A stretch of 64,000 bases of DNA from Micropterix aruncella (lineage: Eukaryota; Arthropoda; Insecta; Lepidoptera; Micropterigidae): the NCBI GenBank assembly GCA_944548615.1, contig OX155963.1, positions 17,202,075 through 17,266,074 on the forward strand. The letters are read 5' to 3'. Positions 63,040 to 64,000 of the stretch are shown one piece after another. Under the pieces are notes generated by a model. The model made no database searches. It saw only the letters and a list, made by a program, of their open reading frames with translations, and was not told the origin of the DNA. How positions within the stretch are numbered: the stretch's first letter is position 1; every line of letters begins with the position of its first letter. Both the position numbers and the translations under genes were made by a program.

Positions 63040-63587
63040 GAAAAATGTTCTGTCCTGGCCCCTCTTTAGCTACGAGCCAGACCGCATGCCGATTCAGTAC
63101 AAAGTACTGGCAAGCAAGCTGAATTCTGTGCTATCAAAATAAAACGAATACCGAGATACAACATAAGATTGCCTGCCCCGGGATTCTGAAGTGGCGATAC
63201 AATACGTCAATGCAGCACGTCACTGAATTCGATATCCTCCTCGATCCGACGACCTCAGCTAATCTCAGAACTCGATACTTCCCACGTGCCTCACCTCTTC
63301 AACATGGGCGGAACGAATAGCCCTATGTGCAGAGCATGCATGGAGGCGGAAGAAACCACAAAACACATTCTGCTAGATTGTAAACAGGTAGAAGTATACA
63401 GGACAAAACACCTTGGGACTCCAGGCACCCTGCGCGAGGCAGCAGGAAACCTGAAAGCCCTGCTGGCTTTCGTCGAGGAGCTGGGGTGGGTGGAATAGCG
63501 CTACCCCCGTTACACGCAAAATAGGCACACTGGATGTCGACTTGCGGAGGAACGCCCAGTACAACTAACTAACTAACTAACTAACTT
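63040..63587 (+). mobile_element. Non-LTR retrotransposon 3' fragment with (AACT)n tail
   Basis: The frame at 63286-63498 reads NSPMCRACMEAEETTKHILL then DCKQVEVYRTKHLGTPGTLR and ends FVEELGWVE. The C-x2-C...H-x4-C knuckle after RNase H is typical of I/Jockey-group elements. A tail of five CTAA/AACT units closes it at 63562-63585. Upstream frames are broken. Confidence 0.85.
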
Positions 63588-63847
63588 CCCACGTGATTCC
63601 CACCCCGGTATCGAGTTCTGATTGGCTGGGGTCGGACATTTAGGAGTGAGCGGCGTATGCTCAATTCCGACCGGGCTCTGAGCATTCTTAGTGATTTGAG
63701 CTAAGGGCAATTCGGATAGTGTCCTTTATTTATTAAATTGAATATCCTTATTTCTCAGCGCTATATTCAAATTTCAATCTTCTTGGGTGGCAACAGTCGG
63801 TATTATTGCTGAATAGGGATTTTTACGGTATTATTCTAGTATTGGTA

Positions 63848-64000
63848 CCTTTTCTACATTGTTGATTTTTTAACGTCACCTGACTATATTCACCACCCTG
63901 ATTCCGCAACTGCAACAATCTTTTATTGGTCTCAATAAATAAGCGAGATATAGGCATTTAGCATCAAACACCTACATTTAGGTAGGATAAGGTTAGGCTA
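63848..64000. repeat. Dispersed repeat K, copy 3, cut by window end
   Basis: TTTTCTACATTGTTGATTTT, AACGTCACCTGACTATATTC and AAGCGAGATATAGGCATTTA match the copies at 33.8 and 37.0 kb. The copy continues beyond the window. Confidence 0.7.

Overview
This window is intron-rich, AT-rich animal nuclear DNA packed with short transposable elements. The gene structures, the repeat types (TTAA-ended and long fold-back MITEs, several mariner, hAT and pogo relics, truncated non-LTR retrotransposons with simple-sequence tails) and the gene content point to an insect, most likely a moth or butterfly. Nothing bacterial was seen: no operons, CRISPR array or rRNA. All supported host genes lie on the minus strand.

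Host genes, right to left. (1) SdhA, the flavoprotein subunit of succinate dehydrogenase (respiratory complex II), runs from about 59.1 kb down to 42.1 kb. Nine coding exons with consistent splice phases give 641 residues. Only the short first exon, holding the start of the mitochondrial presequence, was not located. (2) A small three-exon gene encoding a predicted 125-residue protein of unknown function lies at 40.6-39.0 kb, about 0.9 kb past the SdhA polyadenylation signal. (3) The first coding exon of a split ends (spen/SPEN) gene, with its GC-rich 5' leader and likely promoter, lies at 33.54-33.17 kb. It codes for the start of RRM1 and ends at a splice donor. No second exon was found, so the 33 kb to its left is probably the long first intron of spen.

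Mobile DNA. The SdhA introns hold a non-LTR retrotransposon of the restriction-like-endonuclease (RLE) type with an open 1012-codon frame (RT, CCHC zinc finger, PD-(D/E)XK-like nuclease), a truncated second copy 6 kb away, a CR1/Jockey-like 3' fragment and several MITEs. The presumed spen intron is a layered record of insertions: a hAT element with an exact 8-bp target duplication inside an older repeat, a TTAA MITE inside another MITE, and a fold-back element inside a four-copy repeat family. Outside it, a pogo/Tigger deletion derivative splits a minisatellite at 37-38 kb.

Points for follow-up are the complete-looking RLE element with a hairpin at its 5' junction, a fold-back MITE family whose core carries inverted CTCF-like motifs, the orphan three-exon gene, and GC-rich islands at 12.0-12.55 kb and 24.0-24.3 kb inside the presumed spen intron, which could be alternative promoters or enhancers. 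All calls are by eye; no database search or alignment was run.
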